Source of the DNA: Faecalibacterium hattorii
GTDB taxonomy: Bacteria > Bacillota > Clostridia > Oscillospirales > Ruminococcaceae
NCBI RefSeq assembly: GCF_003287455.1
Contig: NZ_PRLC01000002.1
Coordinates: forward strand, 186,001 to 250,000
DNA: 64,000 bases
Direction: 5' to 3'
The notes beneath the pieces are model-generated. The model was given only the letters and a program-made list of their open reading frames with translations, ran no database searches and was not told the origin of the DNA. Below, piece by piece: positions 1 through 8,449 of the stretch. A program made the position numbers and the translations under genes. How positions within the stretch are numbered: position 1 is the stretch's first letter; each line of letters begins with the position of its first letter.

Positions 1-1194
1 GTTCTTGACCGCCTCCGCCGGGCTGACCTCCATCAGCGGCACATGCTTGTGGGCCGCTGCGTGGAAGACCACGGTGGGGTGATAGGTCTCGAACACTTCA
101 TCGAGGCGCTTTTTGTCCCGGATGGAGCCGATGAGCACCGTGACCGGGATATCCCGGCCGTACTTCTGCTGCAGCTCCATCAGCAGCTCGTAGGCACAGT
201 TTTCGTAGATATCGAAGATGAGCAGCTTGCCGGGCTGGAACCGCATGACCTGACGGCAGAGCTCGCTGCCGATGGACCCGCCGCCGCCTGTGACGAGGAC
301 GGTCTTACCGGTCAGGTAGCCGGAGATCTTCCCGATATCCAGCGTGACCTCCTCACGGGAGAGGAAGTCGGCGGTGTTCAGTTCGCGGAATGCCTCCTGC
401 TGCGGTGCGCCGGCCCCGACCAGCTGCGGGTCGCTCAAGATCTGGACCGCGCAGTGGGTGGAGACACAGAGGTCGATGACATGGTTCAGCTTGCTGCCCC
501 CCAGCGTCGGGATGGCGATGATGATGCTGTGGATGTTGTACTTTTCGCAGATCTGCGGGATCTGCTCCAGCGTACCCCGCACCGGCACGCCGTGGATGGT
601 CTGGCCGAACTTGGCGGGATTATCGTCCACGGCAACGACGGGATGGCCATAGCTTTCGTTGGACTTGCAGACATTGATGGCCCACGCACCGGCTTCGCCC
701 GCGCCGACGATCAGCACCGGGCGGTTGGGGTCCTTGGCAGGGACACCGCGCATCCGCTCGCCGATGGGATGGTTCAGGAAGAGCCGCCACGCCAGACGGC
801 TCCCGCCCACCAGCAAAAAGATGAGCACCGCTGCCATCGCGTTGGCGGAGTCGAACAGCACGCCGTGGATGAGGCCGTGGTTCACGAAATAGACGATGCC
901 GGTGGGCACGGCGATCATGCCGCCGAGGCGGATGAGATCCCGCTCGCCCGCGTACTTCCACAAGGTCGAGTACAGCCCGCCCACCAGAAAGCTGATGAGG
1001 TAAAGGGCCACGATCCACGGCAGATTATCATAGAGCAGCGCCCGGTTATGGGGCCACCACGCCGCTTCCACCGCACCATCGGCACGGAGCAGCAGCGCAA
1101 AGTAAAAGCTGAACAGGATGAGCGCCGCATCCAGCACCACCAGAATCGCCCGGCGCAGCCAGACCTGCGGCGTGATTTTTTTGATATCCTTCAC
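1..1194 (-). CDS. FlaA1/CapD-type polysaccharide biosynthesis protein (3' end outside window)
   Basis: Membrane-anchored nucleoside-diphosphate-sugar epimerase/dehydratase of the FlaA1/CapD/EpsC group, which makes modified UDP-sugars for capsule or exopolysaccharide. The reading frame is open for 398 codons to the window edge. About four N-terminal membrane helices (roughly residues 13-36, 58-77, 88-105, 116-137) precede a first Rossmann motif (VGAGEAG, about 163) and a second, catalytic one (TGGGGSIGSEL, about 302). The segment HAAAHKHVPLME (about 378) is typical of the family. The GTG start at 1194 follows an AGAGGA ribosome site at 6 nt. The gene lies 93 nt downstream of a flippase on the same strand, suggesting a glycan export/synthesis unit. 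The family is clear; the exact sugar is not. Confidence 0.9.
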   Translation of the reverse strand, partial: MKDIKKITPQVWLRRAILVVLDAALILFSFYFALLLRADGAVEAAWWPHNRALLYDNLPWIVALYLISFLVGGLYSTLWKYAGERDLIRLGGMIAVPTGIVYFVNHGLIHGVLFDSANAMAAVLIFLLVGGSRLAWRLFLNHPIGERMRGVPAKDPNRPVLIVGAGEAGAWAINVCKSNESYGHPVVAVDDNPAKFGQTIHGVPVRGTLEQIPQICEKYNIHSIIIAIPTLGGSKLNHVIDLCVSTHCAVQILSDPQLVGAGAPQQEAFRELNTADFLSREEVTLDIGKISGYLTGKTVLVTGGGGSIGSELCRQVMRFQPGKLLIFDIYENCAYELLMELQQKYGRDIPVTVLIGSIRDKKRLDEVFETYHPTVVFHAAAHKHVPLMEVSPAEAVKN

Positions 1195-1287
1195 AAAAAG
1201 TCCTCTTTACCTTCGGCGTCTTGTCCGGCGCCGGTTTATTCGCCACAGCGGCAGAAAAGAGCCTGTTCCGCCATGGTATCCATTGTA

Positions 1288-2895
1288 TTATACTCGTTTC
1301 CCGCCGCTGTGTCCAGAAGATTTCATCTTTCGGGCGGATTTCCCCGCTTTTTCCGCACCAAGGATGGCCCGCACTTCCTCCCCAAGGCCCAGCGGCCACG
1401 CCGCCGCAGCCCCGACGAGCCCCATCCCGCCGCCGCCCGCGGCCAGCGCGGCGAGACGGAGCGGCAGCTCCCCGGCAGACCACGCTGCCAGCATTTCCCG
1501 GAAAACCATCCCCGCCCCCGCCGAGACGGCTGCCGCCAGCACCGGAGCCCCCAGCCAGCGCCACACCGCCGGGCGCACCCCGCTGACGCGCAGCAGCCGC
1601 CCGGTGTTCGCCAGACAGGTATAAACGCTGGACAGCAGAATGACGAAGAGAAAGCCCCGCATCCCGAAGCGGGGCAGCAGCAGCATGACCCCCGCAATGC
1701 GGAGCACAGCGTCCCACAGGCTGTAGCGGAAGACGGCCTTCTGCTCTCCCATCCCCTTCATTGCGCCGTCCACCATGCTTTCAAGGTACATCAGCGGCAT
1801 GGCCGGGCCGAGGACTGTCAGATAAAAGCCCGCCTCGGCCCCGTTTTCTCCGTACAGAAGGTCTGCCAGCGGGCCGCCCCACACCCAGAACACCGCCCCC
1901 GCCAGCGCAGAGAAGTAACCCGTCAGCCGCAGCATCCGGTCCAGCAAAGCCGAAAGCCGCTTCTTCTCGCCCCGGATGTGGGCTTGGGTGATCTCCGGCA
2001 TCAGCAGAACGGATAAGCTCCCCAGCAGCCCGAAGGGAAAGGTCAGCAGCGGCAGGGCCATACCTTTCAAATTGCCGTATTGGGCCACGGCGGCGCTGCG
2101 GCCCCCGGCAGCCAGCAGATATACCGTCAGGCACGCGGGCACCAGCATGTTTTCGGCGGTATGGAGCGCGCTGGCAAGGCAGCGCCCGCCCTCCACCGGC
2201 CACAGGATCTCCCACAGCCGCTTCGCCGGGTCCGCCGGGCGTCGGGCAGGGCCCGCACCGAATGCGGATACCGCCTCCTGCCGGTAAAACAGGGCCATCA
2301 TCCCGCAGGAGACGGCTTCACTCAGGGCCGTTGCCGCGAGGACGGCGGTGCATTTGCCGCCCACGTCCAGCGCCGCGCCCCGGCTCAGGGCGAACCAGAT
2401 GGCCCCGATCCGGACCGTCTGCTCGGCCAGCTGGCTCACCACGTTGGGCGACACCCGCCGCCGCGCAATAAAAAAGCCGCGCAGCACCGCCGAGACCGCC
2501 ATCCACGGCATCCCGAAGGCCGATACCCGCAGCGCCCCAGTGGCCCGGACATCCCCCAGCCACCATTTTGCGGCCAAGACCGCCAGCCCGAACTGAGCGG
2601 CCAGCGCTGCACTGCCCAGCAGCAGCGCCGCCCCCAGCAGACGCACCAGCATCCCCCGTGCTTCGGCCCGGCTGCGGCTCAGCTCCTCGGCCATCAGGCG
2701 GGTGGCCGCCACCGAAACGCCGGACGTCGCCAGCGTGACAAAGAGCGAATACACCGCCAGCACCAACTGGTACAGGCCCATCCCCTCGCCGCCCAAGGCG
2801 TTGGCCAGCCAGATGCGCAACCCCATCCCTGCCAGCCGGAGCACGATGTCCGCCCCCGTGAGCAAGGCTGCGTTTTTCAGGTAGCTCTGCCGCAT
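1288..2895 (-). CDS. SpoVB/MurJ-like polysaccharide or lipid flippase (MOP superfamily)
   Basis: Integral membrane protein of 535 aa with about 12-14 hydrophobic helices. It begins with the pattern of SpoVB-like flippases: a short cationic start, then NAALLTGAD and a conserved gain of GMGLYQLVLAVYSLF. Family members flip lipid-linked oligosaccharides or peptidoglycan precursors across the membrane. The start is fixed by a GGGAGG ribosome site 6-7 nt upstream. It is transcribed away from mrp and is followed by the FlaA1-type gene. SpoVB is named for sporulation, but many non-spore-forming Clostridia carry relatives, so a cell-envelope role is the safer reading. Confidence 0.85.
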   Translation of the reverse strand: MRQSYLKNAALLTGADIVLRLAGMGLRIWLANALGGEGMGLYQLVLAVYSLFVTLATSGVSVAATRLMAEELSRSRAEARGMLVRLLGAALLLGSAALAAQFGLAVLAAKWWLGDVRATGALRVSAFGMPWMAVSAVLRGFFIARRRVSPNVVSQLAEQTVRIGAIWFALSRGAALDVGGKCTAVLAATALSEAVSCGMMALFYRQEAVSAFGAGPARRPADPAKRLWEILWPVEGGRCLASALHTAENMLVPACLTVYLLAAGGRSAAVAQYGNLKGMALPLLTFPFGLLGSLSVLLMPEITQAHIRGEKKRLSALLDRMLRLTGYFSALAGAVFWVWGGPLADLLYGENGAEAGFYLTVLGPAMPLMYLESMVDGAMKGMGEQKAVFRYSLWDAVLRIAGVMLLLPRFGMRGFLFVILLSSVYTCLANTGRLLRVSGVRPAVWRWLGAPVLAAAVSAGAGMVFREMLAAWSAGELPLRLAALAAGGGGMGLVGAAAAWPLGLGEEVRAILGAEKAGKSARKMKSSGHSGGKRV

Positions 2896-2965
2896 TGCCC
2901 CACCTCCCCCATCTTCGCTTTTACTATATGAAGGCGGCTTTGCAAAATATGAGTTGGGCCGTGGG

Positions 2966-2994
2966 TTGTTTCTTTCCTAGTTTTATGATATGAT
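2966..2994 (+). promoter_or_regulatory. Predicted SigA promoter of mrp
   Basis: TTGTTT at 2966-2971 and TATGAT at 2989-2994, separated by 17 bp, about 80 nt before the Mrp start codon. Confidence 0.5.
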
Positions 2995-3076
2995 AGGAGC
3001 CGGTCAAGACTTTTTGTCCAAACATCAACGAAGGAGGAAAGGCCGCTGCCCCTGTCTGGCCCGGCCTTATGAGAGT

Positions 3077-3910
3077 ATGAGCGAAGAATGTACCCATGAC
3101 TGCTCCAACTGCGGGGCAGCATGTTCTTCCCGCGATGCTGCCCCGCAGCATGACGCCCCCAACCCCAACAGCAGTGTCAAGAAAGTGATCGGCGTCGTGT
3201 CCGGCAAGGGCGGCGTCGGCAAGAGCATGACCAGCGCCCTGCTGGCCTGTGCTATGGCCCGCCGCGGCTACCACTGCGGCATTCTGGACGCCGACATCAC
3301 CGGCCCGTCCATCCCGAAGCTGTTCGGCATCCATGGCCGCGCCATGGCTGACGAGAAGGGCTGCTGGCCCATCCAGAGCCGGATGGGCATCGACGTGATG
3401 AGCATCAACCTGCTGGTGGAGAACGAAGAGGACCCCGTCGTCTGGCGCGGCCCTGTCATCGCCGGTGCGGTGAAGCAGTTCTGGACCGATGTGGTCTGGA
3501 AGGACGTCGATTTCCTGTTCGTGGACATGCCTCCGGGAACCGGCGATGTGCCTCTGACCGTCTTCCAGAGTCTGCCCGTGGACGGCATCGTGGTCGTGGC
3601 AAGCCCGCAGGAACTGGTCAGCATGATCGTGGCCAAGGCCGTGAATATGGCCGAGATGATGAAGGTGCCCATGCTCGGCATCGTCGAGAACATGAGCTAT
3701 GTCGTCTGCCCTGACTGCGGCAAGCACATCAACATCTTCGGCGACAGCCATGTGGACGAGGTCGCCGCCAAGCACCACCTGCCCGTGCTGGCCAAGTGCC
3801 CCATCGACCCCCAGTTGGCCTCCCTGTCCGACGCCGGTCTGATCGAGACCTATCCCGGTCAGTATCTGGAAGGTGCCGCCGACGCCTGTGAGAAGCTGCT
3901 GAAGAAGTAA
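3077..3910 (+). CDS. mrp: Mrp/NBP35-type iron-sulfur cluster carrier ATPase
   Basis: P-loop ATPase (277 aa) of the Mrp/ApbC family, which binds and hands over Fe-S clusters. The N-terminus has clustered cysteines (CTHDCSNCGAAC). A deviant Walker A motif (GKGGVGKS) follows at about residue 42. The C-terminal part carries the family CPDCGK pair that bridges a cluster between subunits. I chose the ATG at 3077 because homologues begin at this cysteine segment; a longer in-frame start at 2990 would overlap the predicted -10 box. The ribosome site before 3077 is weak. The gene stands alone between its own promoter and terminator. Confidence 0.9.
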   Translation: MSEECTHDCSNCGAACSSRDAAPQHDAPNPNSSVKKVIGVVSGKGGVGKSMTSALLACAMARRGYHCGILDADITGPSIPKLFGIHGRAMADEKGCWPIQSRMGIDVMSINLLVENEEDPVVWRGPVIAGAVKQFWTDVVWKDVDFLFVDMPPGTGDVPLTVFQSLPVDGIVVVASPQELVSMIVAKAVNMAEMMKVPMLGIVENMSYVVCPDCGKHINIFGDSHVDEVAAKHHLPVLAKCPIDPQLASLSDAGLIETYPGQYLEGAADACEKLLKK

Positions 3911-3924
3911 AGCAATCGTTCCTT

Positions 3925-3965
3925 CCCCTGTCCGTGTTCCTCTTGAGCACGCAGGGGATTTTTTA
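3925..3965 (+). terminator. Intrinsic terminator after mrp
   Basis: CCCCTG..CGTG (3925-3936) pairs with CACG-CAGGGG (3948-3957) and is followed by ATTTTTTATTT. Confidence 0.8.
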
Positions 3966-4085
3966 TTTGCTTTCCGCTCATTTCATGATGCAATGATGTG
4001 CTCCTGTTGGGCTCCTATGCCCACGGTGAAGCATTATCGCAAGTCAAGAAATTAGCGCAACATTCAAACAGCATAGTTGCGATAT

Positions 4086-4127
4086 GCAATTCAACGTTGT
4101 TGCTGTTGCATTAAAAAGTTGAATTGC
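4086..4127. repeat. Perfect 10-bp inverted repeat upstream of gdhA
   Basis: GCAATTCAAC (4086-4095) and GTTGAATTGC (4118-4127) with 22 bp between them, about 105 bp before the gdhA -35 box. It could be an operator or looping site. The rest of the spacer from 3966 to 4230 is AT-rich and shows no gene. Confidence 0.55.
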
Positions 4128-4233
4128 TATAGAAAGCAAGATGTTACGCAGTTTTTCGGGAGAGCGAAATGTTTTTGTGAAGTAGGTTCATCTTTTCTTC
4201 TGTTTTTTTGAAAGATTTTCTGGTTCCGCTCTC

Positions 4234-4262
4234 TTGTAAATCCGTACAGAAAGCTTTATAAT
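4234..4262 (+). promoter_or_regulatory. SigA promoter of gdhA
   Basis: TTGTAA at 4234-4239 and a perfect TATAAT at 4257-4262, 17 bp apart. The start of transcription is expected near 4269, exactly where a hairpin begins. Confidence 0.75.
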
Positions 4263-4269
4263 GGTAAAG

Positions 4270-4294
4270 CGTTCTGTGATATTGGGACAGAACG
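4270..4294 (+). promoter_or_regulatory. 5'-end hairpin or operator in the gdhA leader
   Basis: CGTTCTGT (4270-4277) is perfectly complementary to ACAGAACG (4287-4294), with a 9-nt loop. It falls at +1 to about +25 of the predicted transcript, so it could be a repressor site in DNA or a 5'-protecting stem in RNA. Confidence 0.5.
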
Positions 4295-4299
4295 GGTGA

Positions 4300-5682
<1,383 letters not shown>

Positions 5683-5700
5683 TTGTTCCATAGCATTTTC

Positions 5701-5733
5701 AAGAGCCGTGTTCGCAAGAGCGCGGCTCTTTTT
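5701..5733 (+). terminator. Intrinsic terminator of gdhA
   Basis: AGAGCC(GTG) at 5702-5710 pairs with CGC-GGCTCT at 5721-5729, then a T5 run. Its right half (5710-5735) is repeated exactly at 6522-6547. Confidence 0.85.
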
Positions 5734-5735
5734 GT
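5710..5735 (+). repeat. 26-bp direct repeat, copy 1
   Basis: Identical to 6522-6547. The two copies bracket the 5801-6508 gene pair and include the loop, right arm and T-run of each terminator. Confidence 0.85.
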
Positions 5736-5739
5736 GTGT

Positions 5740-5768
5740 TTGACAAAGTGCGGTGTATCGTTTATAAT
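5740..5768 (+). promoter_or_regulatory. Consensus SigA promoter of the small-ORF/GNAT pair
   Basis: Perfect TTGACA at 5740-5745 and perfect TATAAT at 5763-5768 with a 17-bp spacer, directly after the gdhA terminator. Confidence 0.9.
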
Positions 5769-5800
5769 AAAAGCACAATGATAGACAGGAGGTGCCAAGC

Positions 5801-5980
5801 ATGAATTACACTGTACCGTACAATGGCACATTTTGCAGCAAGAAGAAAATTTTGAAAAAGCGTGTTCCCTCCAAAGAGGCCATGGAGATTCGAAATTATT
5901 GCCTGTCGCATCCGCTTTCCGCCTCAAAAAGCACCGATGGTAAGATTGTTTTCAAAATTCAGGGGCCGGGTGAAAAATAA
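5801..5980 (+). CDS. Small hypothetical protein upstream of a GNAT acetyltransferase
   Basis: A 59-aa, lysine-rich protein of unknown function. The ATG at 5801 follows a perfect AGGAGG at 8 nt; the in-frame GTG at 5792 overlaps that ribosome site and is unlikely. It is the first gene after a consensus promoter and is followed after only 3 nt by the acetyltransferase gene. In GNAT toxin systems the upstream gene is normally a ribbon-helix-helix antitoxin of about 90 aa. This protein is shorter, and I cannot see a clear RHH fold, so an antitoxin role is only suggested by position. Confidence 0.65.
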   Translation: MNYTVPYNGTFCSKKKILKKRVPSKEAMEIRNYCLSHPLSASKSTDGKIVFKIQGPGEK

Positions 5981-5983
5981 GTC

Positions 5984-6508
5984 ATGAATGTTGTGGAGTA
6001 CACTCACACGCTCACACCATTAGCACGAAATTTTGATTGCGGCAATCCCTATCTTAATCTGTTTTTACGCAGTCCGGATGCTTTAAACTCCAGCATCGGC
6101 AAGACTTATGTTTATCTGACCGAAGCAAACGACTGTATTTTAGGTTATTATAACATCAGTGCCGGTTCTGTGGATCAGCTAGAAAATGGTTTTCGGGTAA
6201 AATCCGGCGGCGCAATCCATATCGGTTATTTTGCACTGGATGAGCGTGCGCAGCATCAATTTCAAGGGCAGATGCCTGACGGCACCAATCTTTATCTCGG
6301 TGATTATTTATTGATCGAATGTCTTGACCGTATCGAACAAATTCGGGAGGGCTTTGTAGGCGCCGCTGTTGTAACACTGGCCTCTTCTGAAGCCGGTGAG
6401 CATCTATACCGCAAACACGATTTCCTTGACCTTGACGACGACTTGACTTTCAGCCTGAGCGAAGGCGAGGGTGAGTGCATTCCATTATATCTCCCGCTCG
6501 ATTATTAA
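5984..6508 (+). CDS. GNAT-family N-acetyltransferase (TacT-like)
   Basis: A 174-aa acetyl-CoA-dependent acetyltransferase. The N-terminal FDCGNPYLNLFLR resembles the FdCG..LN.fL segment of the TacT/AtaT group of GNAT toxins, which acetylate aminoacyl-tRNA. The central strand (LGYYNISAGSV) and IHIGYFALDER-type core match the GNAT fold. It is co-transcribed with the small gene at 5801. The cassette has its own promoter and lies between exact 26-bp repeats, which suggests acquisition as a unit. Toxin activity is inferred from family resemblance; an ordinary acetyltransferase is the alternative. Confidence 0.75.
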   Translation: MNVVEYTHTLTPLARNFDCGNPYLNLFLRSPDALNSSIGKTYVYLTEANDCILGYYNISAGSVDQLENGFRVKSGGAIHIGYFALDERAQHQFQGQMPDGTNLYLGDYLLIECLDRIEQIREGFVGAAVVTLASSEAGEHLYRKHDFLDLDDDLTFSLSEGEGECIPLYLPLDY

Positions 6509-6510
6509 AT

Positions 6511-6546
6511 TCAGGAGCTGCGTTCGCAAGAGCGCGGCTCTTTTTG
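6511..6546 (+). terminator. Intrinsic terminator of the GNAT pair
   Basis: AGGAGCTGCG (6513-6522) pairs with the CGCGGCTCTT arm (6533-6542), followed by T5. The loop, right arm and T-run are the second copy of the 26-bp repeat. Confidence 0.8.
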
Positions 6547-6547
6547 T
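6522..6547 (+). repeat. 26-bp direct repeat, copy 2
   Basis: Exact copy of 5710-5735; see the finding on the GNAT cassette. Confidence 0.85.
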
Positions 6548-6636
6548 ATCTATCCGCTGTCCTGCCCCTCCCGGCCTGTATAAAGCCCCGCCACCCCGTC
6601 CATACTGACCACATCAAACGAAGAGAGGGCTTTGAA

Positions 6637-8208
6637 ATGGACGAAGCGATGTTTTGTTTTCAATGTGAACAAGCGGCCAACTGCACGGCCTGTACGGGGA
6701 AAGCCGGGGTCTGCGGCAAAAGCGCCGAGACCGCAGCGGCGCAGGACCGGCTGACCGGCGCACTCATCTCCTACGCCGGGCAGCTTGTCGGCGAAGGGCG
6801 GGCCCCGGCCCCGGAACAGGCCCTGCTGCTGATGGAAGGGCTGTTCACCACCATCACCAACGTAAACTTTGACCCGCAGACTGTGGACCAACTGACCGAG
6901 ACCGTCCACGCCGCGTGCCCCGGCATCGGGTTCGACTACGATATGCAGAAGCTCTGGCACGAACCGGACGAAGACATCCGCAGCCTAAAGTCCTTCGTGC
7001 TGTTCAGTCTGCGCGGGATGGGGGCCTACAACTACCACGCGCGGGTGCTGGGCCGCATCGACCCGGAGCTGGACCGCTTTTTCTGTGAGGCGCTGCAAGC
7101 CATCGGGAGCGAGTGCTCCATCGACGCACTCTGGGCGCTGGTGCAGAAGACCGGCGAGGCCAGCTACCGCTGCATGGAGCTGCTGGACGCCGCCAACACC
7201 GGTGCCTTCGGCCAGCCGGAACCGGTGGAGGTGCCGCTGGTCATCGAGAAAGGGCCCTTCATCGTTATTTCCGGCCACGATCTCTACGATATGAAATGCC
7301 TGTTGGAACAGACTGCGGGCAAAGGCATCAACGTGTACACCCACTCGGAGATGCTGCCCGCCCACGGCTACCCGGAGCTGAAGCAGCGCTACCCCCACCT
7401 GAAGGGCAACTTCGGCACCGCGTGGCAGAACCAGCAACGGGAGTTTGAGGACATTCCCGCGCCCATCCTGTTCACCACCAACTGCATCATGCCCCTGCGG
7501 GCCAGCTACGCCGACCGGGTGTACACCACCTCGGTCGTCTCCTACCCCGGCATCCAGCACATCGGGCCGGACCGGGATTTCTCACCCCTCATCGCCAAAG
7601 CCTTGGAGCTGGGCGGCTACAAGGAAGACACCGCCATGCCCGGCATGAACGGCGGACGCAGTGTCGTGACCGGCTTTGCGCGGAATGCCGTCCTCTCCCA
7701 CGCGGGCGAGATCGTGGCTGCGGTGCGGGCTGGGCAGATCCGGCACTTCTTCCTTGTGGGCGGCTGCGACGGCACCCGCCCCTCCCGCCGGTACTACACC
7801 GAGTTTGCGAAGCTCACCCCGCCGGATACCGTCCTCCTGACACTGGCGTGCGGCAAGTTCCGGCTGAACGATCTCGACCTTGGCACGGTGGCGGGGCTGC
7901 CCCGCATCCTCGATGTGGGCCAGTGCAACGACGCCTACAGCGCCATCCAGATCGCGCTGGCGCTGGCCGATGCCTTCCAGTGCAGCGTGAACGACCTGCC
8001 CCTTTCCCTCGTGCTCTGCTGGTTCGAGCAGAAAGCCGTCTGCATTCTCATTGCGCTGCTGGCGCTGGGCATTCAAAACATCCGACTCGGCCCCACCCTG
8101 CCCGCCTTCCTCTCGCCGGGCGTAGTGAAGGTGCTGCAGGAGAAGTATGGCCTCATGGCTGTGACCACCCCGGAGGAAGACCTGAACGCGATCCTTGGTT
8201 CGAAGTGA
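6637..8208 (+). CDS. hcp: Hybrid-cluster protein (hydroxylamine reductase)
   Basis: Hybrid-cluster protein (523 aa) with a [4Fe-4S] and a 4Fe-2S-2O cluster, linked to hydroxylamine reduction, NO detoxification and S-nitrosylation. The N-terminal cysteine motif CFQCEQ...C..C...GVC is the first cluster site. Conserved downstream segments include VGGCDGTRPSRRYYTEF and LACGKFRLNDLDLG, which provide hybrid-cluster ligands. I start at the ATG at 6637, before MDEAMFCFQCEQ, because AGAGGG lies about 7 nt upstream; the in-frame extension to 6475 overlaps the preceding gene and terminator. It is monocistronic, and no Hcr reductase gene is adjacent. Confidence 0.95.
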   Translation: MDEAMFCFQCEQAANCTACTGKAGVCGKSAETAAAQDRLTGALISYAGQLVGEGRAPAPEQALLLMEGLFTTITNVNFDPQTVDQLTETVHAACPGIGFDYDMQKLWHEPDEDIRSLKSFVLFSLRGMGAYNYHARVLGRIDPELDRFFCEALQAIGSECSIDALWALVQKTGEASYRCMELLDAANTGAFGQPEPVEVPLVIEKGPFIVISGHDLYDMKCLLEQTAGKGINVYTHSEMLPAHGYPELKQRYPHLKGNFGTAWQNQQREFEDIPAPILFTTNCIMPLRASYADRVYTTSVVSYPGIQHIGPDRDFSPLIAKALELGGYKEDTAMPGMNGGRSVVTGFARNAVLSHAGEIVAAVRAGQIRHFFLVGGCDGTRPSRRYYTEFAKLTPPDTVLLTLACGKFRLNDLDLGTVAGLPRILDVGQCNDAYSAIQIALALADAFQCSVNDLPLSLVLCWFEQKAVCILIALLALGIQNIRLGPTLPAFLSPGVVKVLQEKYGLMAVTTPEEDLNAILGSK

Positions 8209-8281
8209 AACACTTTCACCTCTCCATCAAACCGCACAAGAAGGGCGGAATTTTGGCTTTTACGTTTGGCGCAACTGTCGC

Positions 8282-8309
8282 TTGAAAATTTTTCAGCCGT
8301 CAGTATAAT
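8282..8309 (+). promoter_or_regulatory. Predicted promoter of gltB
   Basis: TTGAAA at 8282-8287 and TATAAT at 8304-8309 with a 16-bp spacer. The predicted transcript would run through the strong hairpin at 8334-8360 before reaching gltB. Confidence 0.6.
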
Positions 8310-8329
8310 AAGAGGTAACGGAACAAAGG

Positions 8330-8372
8330 CGTTCCAGATGGGCAGAGTCTGCCCATCTGGGGCGTCTTTTTT
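8330..8372 (+). terminator. Strong hairpin plus T-run in the gltB leader (terminator or attenuator)
   Basis: CCAGATGGGCAGA (8334-8346) is the exact reverse complement of TCTGCCCATCTGG (8348-8360), and is followed by GGCGTC and T6. It lies after the predicted gltB promoter and about 75 nt before the start codon. It can therefore end hcp transcripts, attenuate gltB, or do both. Confidence 0.75.
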
Positions 8373-8449
8373 GTTTTTCCGTGTTTTGAGGATGCGCTGC
8401 GGAAGGTGCCGCAGCCGAAGGATTTTCATTTTAGAGAACAAGGATGGGA

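Noticed and set aside
43-2016. Very long open frames antisense to the GC-rich core genes (for example opposite the flippase, gltB, gdhA and lacZ)
   Set aside because: They lack ribosome sites and family motifs and have low-complexity His/Gln/Arg/Ala composition. They follow from GC-biased third positions of the real genes on the other strand.
8334-8440. A canonical ANTAR two-hairpin element in the gltB leader
   Set aside because: Only the second hairpin has an A1/G4 hexaloop, and it lies after the T-run and not before it. It is mentioned only as a possibility.
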